Below are positions 19,503 through 28,438 of a stretch of 64,000 nt of DNA, one piece after another (within the stretch, counting starts at the first letter, position 1; each line of letters opens with the position of its first letter). Below the pieces are notes generated by a model. It saw nothing but the letters and a program-made list of their open reading frames with translations. It did not search any database and had not been told where the DNA came from. A program made the translations under genes and the position numbers. Origin of the DNA: Novosphingobium sp. AP12 (GTDB lineage: Bacteria; Pseudomonadota; Alphaproteobacteria; Sphingomonadales; Sphingomonadaceae); contig NZ_AKKE01000122.1 in assembly GCF_000281975.1 (NCBI RefSeq), positions 1 to 64,000 of the forward strand, read 5' to 3'.

Positions 19503-20179
19503 TCCAGCGCGAACTCCTCGACACCGCCTGGATCCCCGACGGCGGGAAGCTCGAGCTGTTCCGGCACGACCAGGACTTCATGATCGTGCTCGGCCACAAC
19601 GAACTGATGAGCACGCGCAAGTGGGGTTCGGAAGAGGCGCTGGCGACGATGTCGTTCGACCGCGTCAGGAACTCCAAGCGACCGCACTTCCTGATCGGCG
19701 GCTACGGCATGGGCTTCACCCTGCGCGCTGCGCTCAAGGTTCTGCCGAAGGATGCGCAGGTCACCGTGGTCGAACTGGTGCCGGAGATCATCGAATGGGC
19801 GCGCGGCCCGATGGCGCACGTCATGCAGGGCTGCCTCGAAGACCCGCGCGTCACGCTGGTGATGGGCGACGTCGCCCACGTCATCGCCGAGGGCCACGGC
19901 GACTATGACGCGATCCTGCTCGACGTCGACAACGGCCCGGACGGACTCGTGCGCGAGGACAACAACGTCATCTACTCCAAGGTCGGCCTGCGTGCCGCCA
20001 AACGCGCGCTGACGCCCGACGGGGTATTGGCGATCTGGTCGGCCGGGGCGGACCCGGCGTTCAAGCGGCGGCTGGAGAAGGCCGGGCTCGCGGTGGACGA
20101 AGTGAAGGTCCACGCCCGCAGCAACGGCAAGGGGCCCAAGCACGTCATCTGGTTCTCGTCGAAGACCGAGCAGGCCTGA
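19499..20179 (+). CDS. Spermidine-synthase-like SAM-dependent methyltransferase-fold protein
   Basis: A 226-residue Rossmann-fold protein of the spermidine/spermine synthase superfamily. The nucleotide-binding [13 protein letters not shown] lies near residues 64-76, followed by [14 protein letters not shown] (87-100) and the Asp motif [12 protein letters not shown] (139-150). It lacks the N-terminal beta-hairpin domain of real polyamine synthases, so it may be a methyltransferase or an orphan member of unknown substrate. The ATG overlaps the thrS stop, so it is translationally coupled to thrS, an unusual partner. Confidence 0.82.
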   Translation: MIQRELLDTAWIPDGGKLELFRHDQDFMIVLGHNELMSTRKWGSEEALATMSFDRVRNSKRPHFLIGGYGMGFTLRAALKVLPKDAQVTVVELVPEIIEWARGPMAHVMQGCLEDPRVTLVMGDVAHVIAEGHGDYDAILLDVDNGPDGLVREDNNVIYSKVGLRAAKRALTPDGVLAIWSAGADPAFKRRLEKAGLAVDEVKVHARSNGKGPKHVIWFSSKTEQA

Positions 20180-20305
20180 AACCAAACCCTGAGTTAAGCC
20201 GGCGCCGCGCGCACAGCGATCTCAGACGCCCCTTGTTCCATCAGCCCCGCGAGGGCGGGAACGACGTGTCTCCTGGAACCGCGGGGGGCTGTGCTCCCCT
20301 GCCTC

Positions 20306-20515
20306 TTACCCTTCGATCTGCTTCACCGGCACCCGCCGCCGACGCCACCGCGCGGCTGCCACGATCACCGCGCTGCTCAGCAGCATGGTCGACACCATGA
20401 TCCCCACTCCGACGAATCCCGCCGGGCTGAAGTCGGTGCGGACCTCGGCGCTGAAGCTCTTGCCGACGCGCACGACGGTGCTGGTGACCTGGCGATCTTT
20501 TTTCGAAAAGCGCAT
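20306..20515 (-). CDS. Small single-pass membrane protein
   Basis: A 69-residue protein: a polar/basic N-terminus (FSKKDRQ), a transmembrane helix at about 33-55 (VGVGIMVSTMLLSSAVIVAA) and a very basic tail (RWRRRRVPVK), which suggests the C-terminus stays in the cytosol. It follows the bestrophin gene by 34 nt in the same direction. Function unknown. Confidence 0.55.
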   Translation of the reverse strand: MRFSKKDRQVTSTVVRVGKSFSAEVRTDFSPAGFVGVGIMVSTMLLSSAVIVAAARWRRRRVPVKQIEG

Positions 20516-20549
20516 CGGCTGAGTTCCTGTGGGGCTGGAAGCCGTCAGC

Positions 20550-21437
20550 CTACCACAGCACGCCGTGCTTGTCCGGCCCCAGCGGCTCGGGAGCTTTTTC
20601 GCCGATCGACTGCAGCAGGTCGATCTCGATCGTGCGGCACATCGCGTTGAGCGGCAGGTCGTGGATGTCGTTGGCGAAGGGGTCCACCAGATCGTCGCCG
20701 ATGGTCAGCACCGCGAGGAACATGAGCCCGGCGATGGTCGAGCCCAGCGGCGTCGCGAACTGCAGCGTCTCGACGAGGCCGATCGGCAGCAGCACGCAGA
20801 ACAGGTGCGTGAACAGCATCGGCAGGAAGCGGTACTGGAACGGCAAGGGCGTGTTCTTGAGCCGCTCCATGCCGCCCTGCGCGTTGGCGATGTCAACCAG
20901 CACGGCCTCCATCTGCGCCTGCTGGATGGTGTCGATCCAGCCGTTGCGCCGCGCTTCGTCGATGCGGCGGCCGGTACCGTCGAGGATGCCGTTGGCGACG
21001 TTGGTGCGCTCGAGCGCGAGGTCCGCCTCATGCTGCGGGAGCAGGCGGATCACCTCTTCGTCGGGCGGCAGGCGGCGCAGCTGGCAGCGCAGCGCGTTGA
21101 CGTAGGCGATCTGGCGCATGACGATCCGCCGCTTGTAGTCCGAAGCCTCGGGATCGGGCATGAAGTTGCGCGCCGAGCGGGCGATGTTGCGGCTGGCGTT
21201 GATCATCAGGCCCCACAGGCCCCGTCCTTCCCACCAGCGCTGGTAGGCCGAGTTGCTGCGGAAGCCGAGAAACAGGCCCAGCACCGTGCCGAACAGCGTC
21301 ACCGGCAGTTCGGGCGCCTTGAAGGGCAGCACGTAGTACGTGATGGTCACGATCACGTCCCAGACGAACAGGACGGTGAGCGGCTTCCAGATTTCCCGGA
21401 CGATCCGGGCGGGACTTGGTATCTTGCTGACGATCAT
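20550..21437 (-). CDS. Bestrophin-family ion channel (YneE-like)
   Basis: A 295-residue inner-membrane protein. The bestrophin layout is clear: two N-terminal helices (LTVLFVWDVIVTITYYV; LFGTVLGLFLGFRSNSAYQRWWEGRGLWG), a cytosolic helical bundle, and a second membrane hairpin (FTHLFCVLLPIGLVE; TIAGLMFLAVLTIGDDLVDPFAND). The RSNSAYQRWWEGR segment is a family hallmark. Members form pentameric anion or cation channels. Its ATG overlaps the stop of the preceding small membrane gene by 4 nt. Confidence 0.92.
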   Translation of the reverse strand: MIVSKIPSPARIVREIWKPLTVLFVWDVIVTITYYVLPFKAPELPVTLFGTVLGLFLGFRSNSAYQRWWEGRGLWGLMINASRNIARSARNFMPDPEASDYKRRIVMRQIAYVNALRCQLRRLPPDEEVIRLLPQHEADLALERTNVANGILDGTGRRIDEARRNGWIDTIQQAQMEAVLVDIANAQGGMERLKNTPLPFQYRFLPMLFTHLFCVLLPIGLVETLQFATPLGSTIAGLMFLAVLTIGDDLVDPFANDIHDLPLNAMCRTIEIDLLQSIGEKAPEPLGPDKHGVLW

Positions 21438-21703
21438 TGGTGAAGCGCGGTCTCCGGCCGGGGGTGCTGCGCGAGGGTGGTCGTGCGCTTTTCCTGGAAG
21501 CTGTGCGCGGGCTTCTCAGTGGGCTTTTCGGTCGAACGGGCCATTGCGATCGAAGTTCCGGTCGCGGGGCGGATCGAGAACCAGTTCACGCGGTCGGCCG
21601 CCACCAGGAACGCGAGGACGCCGCAGCCGAACAGCAGCAGCAGCAGGTTGCCGGTAAGCGATTCTCGAAGCCGGGTGCGGTCCACTTCGGTCATTCTGCG
21701 CAT
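21434..21703 (-). CDS. Small membrane protein ahead of bestrophin
   Basis: An 89-residue protein with one hydrophobic helix (NLLLLLFGCGVLAFLVAA, about 19-36) and a polar, positively charged C-terminal half (KPTEKPAHSFQEKR). It overlaps the bestrophin start (ATGA), so the two are coupled. I do not recognise a family. Confidence 0.55.
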   Translation of the reverse strand: MRRMTEVDRTRLRESLTGNLLLLLFGCGVLAFLVAADRVNWFSIRPATGTSIAMARSTEKPTEKPAHSFQEKRTTTLAQHPRPETALHQ

Positions 21704-21900
21704 GGTCGATCTCCAAAATCAGGTGTCGCCCCTAGATTGGTGTGACCAGATTTCGATTGCATCAGCACTTTGCGACGAATCTTTGCTGCGATGCGGCGTG
21801 TCGGTGTGCAGTGCAACAAAGGAGACAAGATGCGGCCATGCTGCACCTTGTCGCGTTGAAATGACGGGGAAATATTGCGGCCCGGTGAACGGGCATGCGC

Positions 21901-22038
21901 TCAGAACGAGAGCGAGGTGCGCGCCAGGATCAGCGCCAAAGCGCAGCCGCCCACGATGACCGGACGCAGCAGCGTTGCGGCGGGGTGGTTGAGCGGAGCC
22001 TTCGCAAGAGCGACGATACGAGCCATGGCAGCGACCAT
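21901..22038 (-). CDS. Possible 45-residue membrane microprotein
   Basis: A short reading frame with ATG at 22038 and TGA at 21901 encoding 45 residues: a basic N-terminus (ARIVALAKAP) and a hydrophobic helix at about 26-39 (PVIVGGCALALILA). The amphipathic/hydrophobic pattern looks protein-like, but there is no strong Shine-Dalgarno, and a second ATG at codon 5 would do equally well. It is offered as a candidate only. Confidence 0.3.
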   Translation of the reverse strand: MVAAMARIVALAKAPLNHPAATLLRPVIVGGCALALILARTSLSF

Positions 22039-22128
22039 GCGGCGCCGCTGGTTTCCAAAGCGTTAAGGAGGCGGGAGCGAGTAAATGCGCCCATCGAAAA
22101 TTTCTCGCGGAATGGACAGCCCGCCGGC

Positions 22129-23142
22129 TCAGACCACCGACGGCATCTGCTGGCTGGAGCAGTGGAACGAGCCGCCGCCCGCCAGCACCGCATCTGCCCT
22201 GACGCCCACAGTGTCGCGGTCCGGGAACAGCGCGGCGATGGCGGCGACGCCCTCCGCGTCGTGCGCGGTGCCGTAGGTCGGCACCACGACCAGTTTCGAG
22301 GTGATCGCGAAGTTCATGTAGCTGGCCGGCTCGATCCGCCCGCCCTCGCTTTCGACGCGCCCCGGCGAAGGGACTTCGGCGACGGTCACGCCCATCGCCT
22401 CGGCCCGCGCCTTGGCGTCGGCATAGATCGCGGCGTTGGGGTCGTCGTGGCCGGTGGCGCGCGGCAAGGCCAACACGTTCGGCGCCACGAAGCGAGCGAG
22501 ATTGTCGACATGGCCGTCGGTGTGGTCGTTGATCAGGCCGTCGCCCAGCCACAGCACGCGGTCGTAGCCGAGGTCGCGCTCGAGGCGCATCTCGAGATCG
22601 GCCTGGGTCAGGTGCGGGTTGCGATTGGGGTTGAGCAGGCACTGCCCGGTCGTCGCGACCAGCCCCGTGCCGTCCCCGTCAAGGGCGCCGCCCTCGAGGA
22701 TCCAGTCGGCCAGTTCCACCTCGAGCCCGGCCTCGCGGGCCAGTTCCTCACCGATCTCCTGGTCGCCGTCCATCAGGTACTTGCCGCCCCAGCCGTTGAA
22801 GCCGAAGCGCATCGCCTTGCGCGCGCCGTGCTGGTCCATCGTCACGAGCGGCCCGGTATCGCGCAGCCAGACGTCGCCGTAGCGCCGCGTCTCCAGCGTG
22901 ACCTTGTCCGAGACCAGCTCGGATGCCCGCGCCCGGTTCGCCTCGTCGCGCACGAGGAGGCGCACTTCCTGCCCGCTTTCGGCAACGGCGCTGGCGAAGG
23001 CCGCCATCTGCTCCTGCGCCATGTCTAGGAAGCCCGGCCATTCGACCGGATCGTGCGGGAAGCCGATCCAGATCCAGTCCTGCGGATGCCATTCGGGCGG
23101 CAGTGAAAAGCCGGCGAGCGCGAAAGTCACTTGGAGTTGCAT
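22129..23142 (-). CDS. aguA: Agmatine deiminase
   Basis: A 337-residue enzyme of the peptidylarginine-deiminase superfamily that converts agmatine to N-carbamoylputrescine and ammonia in polyamine synthesis. Family motifs: WHPQDWIWIGFPHD (about 17-30), WLRDTGPL, FNGWGGKY, ILEGGALDGDG, HTDGHVDNLARF, and the C-terminal catalytic cysteine in GGGSFHCSSQQMP. The start at 23142 (MQLQVTF) overlaps the end of the M28 gene by 16 nt; longer starts give non-homologous sequence. No hydrolase for N-carbamoylputrescine lies beside it. Confidence 0.93.
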   Translation of the reverse strand: MQLQVTFALAGFSLPPEWHPQDWIWIGFPHDPVEWPGFLDMAQEQMAAFASAVAESGQEVRLLVRDEANRARASELVSDKVTLETRRYGDVWLRDTGPLVTMDQHGARKAMRFGFNGWGGKYLMDGDQEIGEELAREAGLEVELADWILEGGALDGDGTGLVATTGQCLLNPNRNPHLTQADLEMRLERDLGYDRVLWLGDGLINDHTDGHVDNLARFVAPNVLALPRATGHDDPNAAIYADAKARAEAMGVTVAEVPSPGRVESEGGRIEPASYMNFAITSKLVVVPTYGTAHDAEGVAAIAALFPDRDTVGVRADAVLAGGGSFHCSSQQMPSVV

Positions 23143-24836
23143 CCCTTGGTTGCAGCCGCGCAGGCCTTGTCGCGTATCGCGCGGAATTCGTCGGTCGGGC
23201 GCCAGTTGGGCCACATCGAGCCCTCCGCCAGTTCGCGGCCGAGGTCATAGTAGAGCGCGGCGTCCTGCGCGATGCCGGTCCAGTCCCAGTCGTCGGAATA
23301 TTCGTCGGCCGGGGCGTGGTAGCGGTTGTCGGTATAGTCCTGCGCGGCCTTTTCGCCCGCTTCCGTGCCGCCGTTCACCAGGTCGGCGCTGCGCTCGATG
23401 TTGAACATCGGCACGCCGCGCTTGGCGAGGCTGAAGTGGTCCGAGCGGTAGTAGCCGCCCCGCTCGGGATGGTCCTCGGGCACGTCGGTGAGACCCCGTG
23501 CCTTGAGGGCGGCGAGGTAGAGGTCGCCCAGCTCCGACTTGTCGCCGCCGGTCGAGGTATAGGATTTCGACGGCCCGGTCGGCAGCAGCGCGTCCATGTT
23601 GACGCCGCCGACGGTGTGGTCGAGCGGATAGATCGGGTTGGCGCCGTAGTATTCCGAGCCGAGCAGCCCGGATTCCTCCAGCGTCAGCGCCACGAAGACC
23701 TGACTGCGCGCGGCGGGGCCGGCCTCGGCGTTCATCTTGGCGATCCCGGTCAGCACCGCGACGCCGTCCGCGTTATCGACAGCGCCGTTGCAGATGTCGT
23801 CGCCCGTCGCGTCCGGCGTGCAGCGGCCCAGGTGGTCCCAATGTGCACTGTAGAGCACGACTTCGTCGGGCCGGGTCTTGCCGGGCAGCACGCCGACGAC
23901 GTTGTTCGAGGTCGACTTGCGGATGGCATTGTCGAACCCGAAGCTGACCTTGAGGCCGAGCGGGACCGCCTTGAAGCCCTTTTTCTGGGCGGCGGCAGTG
24001 AGACTGGCAAGGTCCTTGCCGGCGGCCTTGAGGATCGCCTCGGCGACGCCCTTCTGCACCCAGCCGTTGGCGACGGTCTGGTCCATGCCATCATTGGCCT
24101 TCTGAACCGAATATTGCGCGCCGGTCCAGCTCGAGTTGACGACCTTCCAGCCATAGGCGGCGGAGAAGGTGTCGTGCACGATCAGCGCGGCGGTGGCGCC
24201 CTGGCGCGCGGCTTCCTCGAACTTGTAGGTCCAGCGCCCGTAGTAGGTCATGCGGCGGCCCTTGAAGAGGCCGGCCTCGCTTTCCATCGCATAGTCGGGG
24301 TCGTTGACGAGGATGACGGCCGTCTTCCCCTTCATGTCGAGCCCGGCGTAGTCGTTCCAGCCCAGCTCCGGCGCGTTGATGCCGTAGCCGACGAAGACCA
24401 GCTCGCTGTCCTTGACCTGCGTCTTCGGTGTCACGCGGTAACTGGCGGCTACGAAATCGTCGCCCGGCTTGAACGAGAGTTTGCCCGGGCCGGAGACCGT
24501 CAGCGGCGTATAGTTGCCGCCGGTCAGCTCGACGGTCGGCACCGGCTGGAGCCACTGGCCCTTGTTACCGGGCTGCAGCCCCGCCGCCTTGAACTGCGCG
24601 ATGATGTAGTCGAGCACCTTGGGCTCGATCGCGGTGGAGGGCGCGCGGCCCTCGAAGTCGTCGGCGGAGAGGCGCTTGGTGATCGCCTGCATCAGCGGCA
24701 CCGGGACGTCAGGCTGCGCGCCGGCGTCCTTGGGCGGCCTGAGTGCGGTGCCCTTGGGCAGCGGACCGTCCTGCGCGGATGCGGCAGTACACAGACCAAG
24801 CGTCATGGCGGCAGCTAGCGGCAGGATATGTTTCAT
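23127..24836 (-). CDS. M28-family metallopeptidase with PA domain, secreted
   Basis: A 569-residue protein with a Sec signal peptide (LPLAAAMTLGLCTAASAQ, cleavage near 22). It contains a protease-associated domain (about 150-290) inserted ahead of the zinc aminopeptidase core. Metal and catalytic motifs: SAHWDHLG (about 334-341), CNGAVDNADGVAVL with the bridging Asp, LEESGLLGSEYYG with the catalytic and ligand glutamates, and a C-terminal YHAPADEYSDD. Members remove N-terminal residues from peptides or split dipeptides in the periplasm. The start at 24836 gives a well-formed signal peptide. First gene of a leftward pair with aguA. Confidence 0.92.
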   Translation of the reverse strand: MKHILPLAAAMTLGLCTAASAQDGPLPKGTALRPPKDAGAQPDVPVPLMQAITKRLSADDFEGRAPSTAIEPKVLDYIIAQFKAAGLQPGNKGQWLQPVPTVELTGGNYTPLTVSGPGKLSFKPGDDFVAASYRVTPKTQVKDSELVFVGYGINAPELGWNDYAGLDMKGKTAVILVNDPDYAMESEAGLFKGRRMTYYGRWTYKFEEAARQGATAALIVHDTFSAAYGWKVVNSSWTGAQYSVQKANDGMDQTVANGWVQKGVAEAILKAAGKDLASLTAAAQKKGFKAVPLGLKVSFGFDNAIRKSTSNNVVGVLPGKTRPDEVVLYSAHWDHLGRCTPDATGDDICNGAVDNADGVAVLTGIAKMNAEAGPAARSQVFVALTLEESGLLGSEYYGANPIYPLDHTVGGVNMDALLPTGPSKSYTSTGGDKSELGDLYLAALKARGLTDVPEDHPERGGYYRSDHFSLAKRGVPMFNIERSADLVNGGTEAGEKAAQDYTDNRYHAPADEYSDDWDWTGIAQDAALYYDLGRELAEGSMWPNWRPTDEFRAIRDKACAAATKGCNSK

Positions 24837-24958
24837 GGGCAGGACCTCGCTGGGACGGGCGCACAGGTGCCAGAGCAGGCGGCGCGGGGCAAGGGTGGGC
24901 CTACGGGACATGCCGGGGCTCAACCGCTCATTTCACAACTCAGCCTTATCATCGTCAT

Positions 24959-24974
24959 CCCCGCGAAGACGGGG
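24959..24974. repeat. Partial REP-like hairpin
   Basis: CCCCG-CGAAGA-CGGGG, preceded by ATCGTCAT and followed by CGCGGCGAT. It resembles the common proteobacterial CGTCATCCCCGCGAAG extragenic repeat and lies between the divergent M28 peptidase and glnE genes. Confidence 0.5.
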
Positions 24975-25025
24975 CGCGGCGATCGCCCTCTTGCTCCCAA
25001 ACCGCTGGCCGGGCACTCATGCCCC

Positions 25026-27749
25026 ATGAGTGCCGACTGGACCGCCGCCATCGCCCGCGCCCGCGCTAATGCGCCGTACCTCGCGGGGCTGCTGGAGCGC
25101 CGCCCGGCCCTGGCCGAGTTGCTCGCCGCCGGAGACGGAACCGGTGCGCTGGCCTTCGCCCGCGCTGCCGGCGACGGCGCGCCCGACACCGCATCCGCGC
25201 TGCGGCGCGAGAAGCAGGCGCTGGCGCTCACCCTCGCCATCGGCGATCTTGCCGGAGCCTTCCCGCTGCTCGAGGTGACCGGCGCTCTCTCCGCCTTCGC
25301 CGACCGGGCGCTGGATGCCGCCATCGTCGAGGGCATCCGCCGCCGCGCGGCCGATTTCGACCCCGGAACCACTTCCACCGGCTTCATCGCGCTCGCCCTG
25401 GGCAAGCACGGCGCGGGCGAACTCAACTACAGCTCGGACATCGACCCGATCCTGCTGTTCGATCCCCTCGCCCTCCCCCGCCGCGAGCGGGACGAGCCCG
25501 GCGAGGCGGCGCAGCGCGTGGCGCGCACGGTGGTGGAGACGCTCTCGCGCGTCGATCACGAGGGCTACGTCTTCCGCGTCGATCTGCGACTGCGCCCCGC
25601 CTCGGAGGTCAGCCCGCTGGCGATCCCGGTCGGCGCCGCGCTGACCCACTACGAATCGTCGGCGCTCACCTGGGAGCGCGCCGCCTTCATCCGCGCCCGC
25701 GCCTGCGCCGGCGACATCGCGGCGGGCGAGGCGTTCCTCGCCGCGATCCGCCCCTTCGTCTGGCGCCGCAGCCTCGACTTCGGGGCGATCGCCGAGATCG
25801 GGCGCCTCACCGCGCAGATCCGCGCCAGCACCCGCGGTTCGGCGGTGGTCGGCCCGGGGTTCGACCTCAAGAAAGGGCGCGGCGGCATCCGCGAGGTGGA
25901 GTTCTACGCGCAGACCCACCAGCTGATCCACGGCGGTCGCCACCCGGCGCTGCGCCTGCGCGGCACCCGCGCCACGCTCGACGCGCTCGCCGATGCCGGA
26001 CTGGTTCCGGCGGACGAGGCGCGGCTGCTCGGCGAAAGCTACGACCGTCTGCGCGTGGTCGAACACCGGCTGCAGATGATCCAGGACCAGCAGACCCACA
26101 GCCTGCCGAAGACCGAAGAGGCGATCGAGGCCGTCGCCCGGCTCGACGGATTGCCGCATGGAAGGGCGCTGCTGGACGAGCTGACGCAGATCACCGAGGC
26201 CGTGGGCGCCCGCTACGACGCGCTCATCATGGCCAACACGCCCGCCGGCGGTGTCCCGGTGGCCGCGCCCGACCAGTCCACGCTGGTGGAGGAACTGGAG
26301 ACGCTGGGCTTCGCCGATCCCGGCGCGCTGGCCGAGCGCATCCGTGGCTGGCTCGGCGGCAAGGTTCGCGCATTGCGCTCGGAGGCTGCGCGCCGCGCCT
26401 TCCAGGCGATCCGCCCCGACCTCCTCGCCGCCTTCGCCGCCGCTCCCGACCCCGAGCGCCTGCTGGCGCGCTGGGAGGAACTGCTGGGCAACCTGCCGAG
26501 CGCGATCAATCTGTTCAACCTGCTGGAAGCGCGCCCCGCTCTCATCGACCTGCTCGCCCGCATCCTCGGCCTCGCCCCGCCACTGGCCGATGCGCTGGCC
26601 CGCCGCGCCGACCTGCTCGACCCGCTGATCGATGCATCCGCCTTCGACCTGCCCGGCACCGTCGCCGACCTCACCGCCGAACTGGCCCGCTTCGAGCCGG
26701 GCGACGACTACGAACGCAAGCTCGATGCGGTGCGCCGCAAGGTGGGCGAGATGCGTTTCAAGCTGGGCGTCCAGCTGATCGAGGGTGCCAACGACCCGAT
26801 CGCCATCGGCCACGCCCTCGCCCGCATTGCCGAAGCCGCGCTGGTGGTTCTGACCGATGCGGCGGTAGAGGAATTCCGCGCCGTGCACGGCGAGGTGCCC
26901 GGCAGCGAGATGCTGGTGCTCGGCCTCGGCCGAATGGGCGGCGGGGTACTGACCCACGCCTCCGACCTCGACCTCATCTACCTGTTCAGCGGCGACTTCC
27001 AGGCCGAATCCGGCGGCCGCCGTCCACTGGGGGCGACGCATTACTACAACCGCCTGTCGCAGCGCGCGATCTCGGCCCTGTCGGTCGCGACCGCGCAGGG
27101 CGCGCTGTTCGAGGTCGACACCCGCCTGCGTCCCTCGGGCGCGCAGGGTCCGCCCGCCGCCAGCCTCGACAGCTTCGAGCGCTACCAGCGCGAACAGGCC
27201 TGGACCTGGGAGCACATGGCGCTGTGCCGCGCGCGCGCGCTCTACGGCTCGGCCGAGGGTCGCGGGGCGCTGGACGCGATCGTCCGCGCGGTGCTGACCG
27301 AACCGCGCGAAACTGAAAAGCTGCGCACCGACGTACTCGAAATGCGCGCCAAGATGGCGAAGCACAAGCCGGCGAGAGGCCCGCTGGACGTCAAGCTGGC
27401 ACGCGGCGGGCTGGTCGATCTCGAATTCATCGTCCACTTCATCCAGCTGCGCGAACGCGGCCCCGGCCTCGACCCCGATCTCGGCGAAGCGGTGCGCGCA
27501 CTGGCCGCCGCCGGACTGGCACCCGCCCCGCTGGTGGAGGCGCATGACGCGCTTACCCGCCTGCTCGTCGCCGGGCGGCTGCTCGCACCCGATGCGCAGG
27601 AGCCCGGCCACGCCGCCTGCATGGCGCTCGTGCGCGCTTGTGGCTATGGGGACTGGCAGACGCTCGAACGGGGGCTGGCCGAGGCGCGCGCGCATGTCGC
27701 TGCGGCCTGGCACGCGGCCTTCGGCGAAACCTTGGAGATCGACCCATGA
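25026..27749 (+). CDS. glnE: Bifunctional glutamine synthetase adenylyltransferase/deadenylase
   Basis: A 907-residue regulator that adenylylates and deadenylylates glutamine synthetase in response to PII and glutamine. Two nucleotidyltransferase domains are visible: the N-terminal one with GKHGAGELNYSSDIDPILLFD (about 127-147) and the C-terminal one with GLGRMGGGVLTHASDLDLIYLF (about 634-655). Each is followed by a helical GlnD-PII-type bundle (KGRGGIREVEFYAQ and KLARGGLVDLEFIVHFIQ). I start at ATG 25026 (MSADWT). The stop overlaps the next start (ATGA). Confidence 0.95.
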   Translation: MSADWTAAIARARANAPYLAGLLERRPALAELLAAGDGTGALAFARAAGDGAPDTASALRREKQALALTLAIGDLAGAFPLLEVTGALSAFADRALDAAIVEGIRRRAADFDPGTTSTGFIALALGKHGAGELNYSSDIDPILLFDPLALPRRERDEPGEAAQRVARTVVETLSRVDHEGYVFRVDLRLRPASEVSPLAIPVGAALTHYESSALTWERAAFIRARACAGDIAAGEAFLAAIRPFVWRRSLDFGAIAEIGRLTAQIRASTRGSAVVGPGFDLKKGRGGIREVEFYAQTHQLIHGGRHPALRLRGTRATLDALADAGLVPADEARLLGESYDRLRVVEHRLQMIQDQQTHSLPKTEEAIEAVARLDGLPHGRALLDELTQITEAVGARYDALIMANTPAGGVPVAAPDQSTLVEELETLGFADPGALAERIRGWLGGKVRALRSEAARRAFQAIRPDLLAAFAAAPDPERLLARWEELLGNLPSAINLFNLLEARPALIDLLARILGLAPPLADALARRADLLDPLIDASAFDLPGTVADLTAELARFEPGDDYERKLDAVRRKVGEMRFKLGVQLIEGANDPIAIGHALARIAEAALVVLTDAAVEEFRAVHGEVPGSEMLVLGLGRMGGGVLTHASDLDLIYLFSGDFQAESGGRRPLGATHYYNRLSQRAISALSVATAQGALFEVDTRLRPSGAQGPPAASLDSFERYQREQAWTWEHMALCRARALYGSAEGRGALDAIVRAVLTEPRETEKLRTDVLEMRAKMAKHKPARGPLDVKLARGGLVDLEFIVHFIQLRERGPGLDPDLGEAVRALAAAGLAPAPLVEAHDALTRLLVAGRLLAPDAQEPGHAACMALVRACGYGDWQTLERGLAEARAHVAAAWHAAFGETLEIDP

Positions 27750-28222
27750 CGACAACGCGCCCCCACGTCGGCGACCCGTTCCCCGACATCGCCCTCGAAA
27801 CGCCCGAGGGCGGCAGCGTGAAGGTCTCGGACTTCGCCGGGCGCAAGCTGGTGGTGTTCTTCTACCCCAAGGACGCGACGCCGGGCTGCACCACCGAGAA
27901 CATCGAGTTCTCCGCCCTGGCGCCCGAGTTCGAGGCCGCCGGCACCGCGCTGCTCGGCGTCAGCAAGGATTCGGCGAAGAAGCACCAGAACTTCATCGCC
28001 AAGCACGACCTCAAGGCCCCGCTCGCCACCGATGCGGAAGAGAATGGCCTTTCCGACGCGCTCGGCATCTGGACCGAGAAGGTGAATTACGGCCGCACCT
28101 ACATGGGCATGGTCCGCACCACCTATCTTGTCGGGCCGGACGGGAAGATCGCGCAGGTCTGGGACAAGGTGAAGGTCAAGGACCACGCCGCCAAGGTGCT
28201 GGAAGCCGCAAAGGCGCTGTGA
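27746..28222 (+). CDS. bcp: Thioredoxin-dependent peroxiredoxin, BCP type (1-Cys)
   Basis: A 158-residue peroxiredoxin that reduces organic hydroperoxides. The peroxidatic site is FFYPKDATPGCT, with Cys48. It is the only cysteine in the protein: the resolving cysteine five residues on in E. coli-type BCP is absent (TTENIEF), so it would work as a 1-Cys enzyme. The ATG overlaps the glnE stop, a pairing I infer to be translationally coupled. Confidence 0.92.
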   Translation: MTTTRPHVGDPFPDIALETPEGGSVKVSDFAGRKLVVFFYPKDATPGCTTENIEFSALAPEFEAAGTALLGVSKDSAKKHQNFIAKHDLKAPLATDAEENGLSDALGIWTEKVNYGRTYMGMVRTTYLVGPDGKIAQVWDKVKVKDHAAKVLEAAKAL

Positions 28223-28231
28223 ATTAGAGGG

Positions 28232-28410
28232 TTCACGCGGAGGCGCGGAGCCGCAAAGGTGTCTTGCTACGCCGCAGGCTTCCTCGCCTTTCAACGCCCC
28301 GGCAAACTCAGCGCTGGAATTGGAAGCGGCACTGCCGCCAGAGCGACATCTTCGCGCCTTTGCGCCTTTGCGCGAATCCACACTTCTTTTCCTCCGCGCC
28401 TCCGCGTGAA
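28232..28410. repeat. Long inverted-repeat element (19-bp perfect arms)
   Basis: The arms TTCACGCGGAGGCGCGGAG (28232-28250) and its exact reverse complement (28392-28410) enclose about 140 nt. Just inside each arm are CGCAAAGG-type repeats (GCCGCAAAGG near 28250; a tandem GCGCCTTTGCGCCTTTGCGC near 28357). The whole fills the gap between bcp and the DUF455 gene and has no open frame of its own that I trust. Such CGCGGAGGCGCGGAG elements recur in many GC-rich bacterial genomes. It looks like a non-autonomous palindromic element or a strong RNA hairpin. Confidence 0.75.
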
Positions 28411-28438
28411 ACCCGACAACCTCCAAGACGAGAAAATC

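Noticed and set aside
23558..23565. TATAGGAT as another flagellar box
   Set aside because: It lies inside the M28 peptidase coding sequence, away from any start site.
24828..25025. N-terminal extension of glnE
   Set aside because: The extra residues do not look like GlnE and overlap the M28 gene start; ATG 25026 begins the homologous region.
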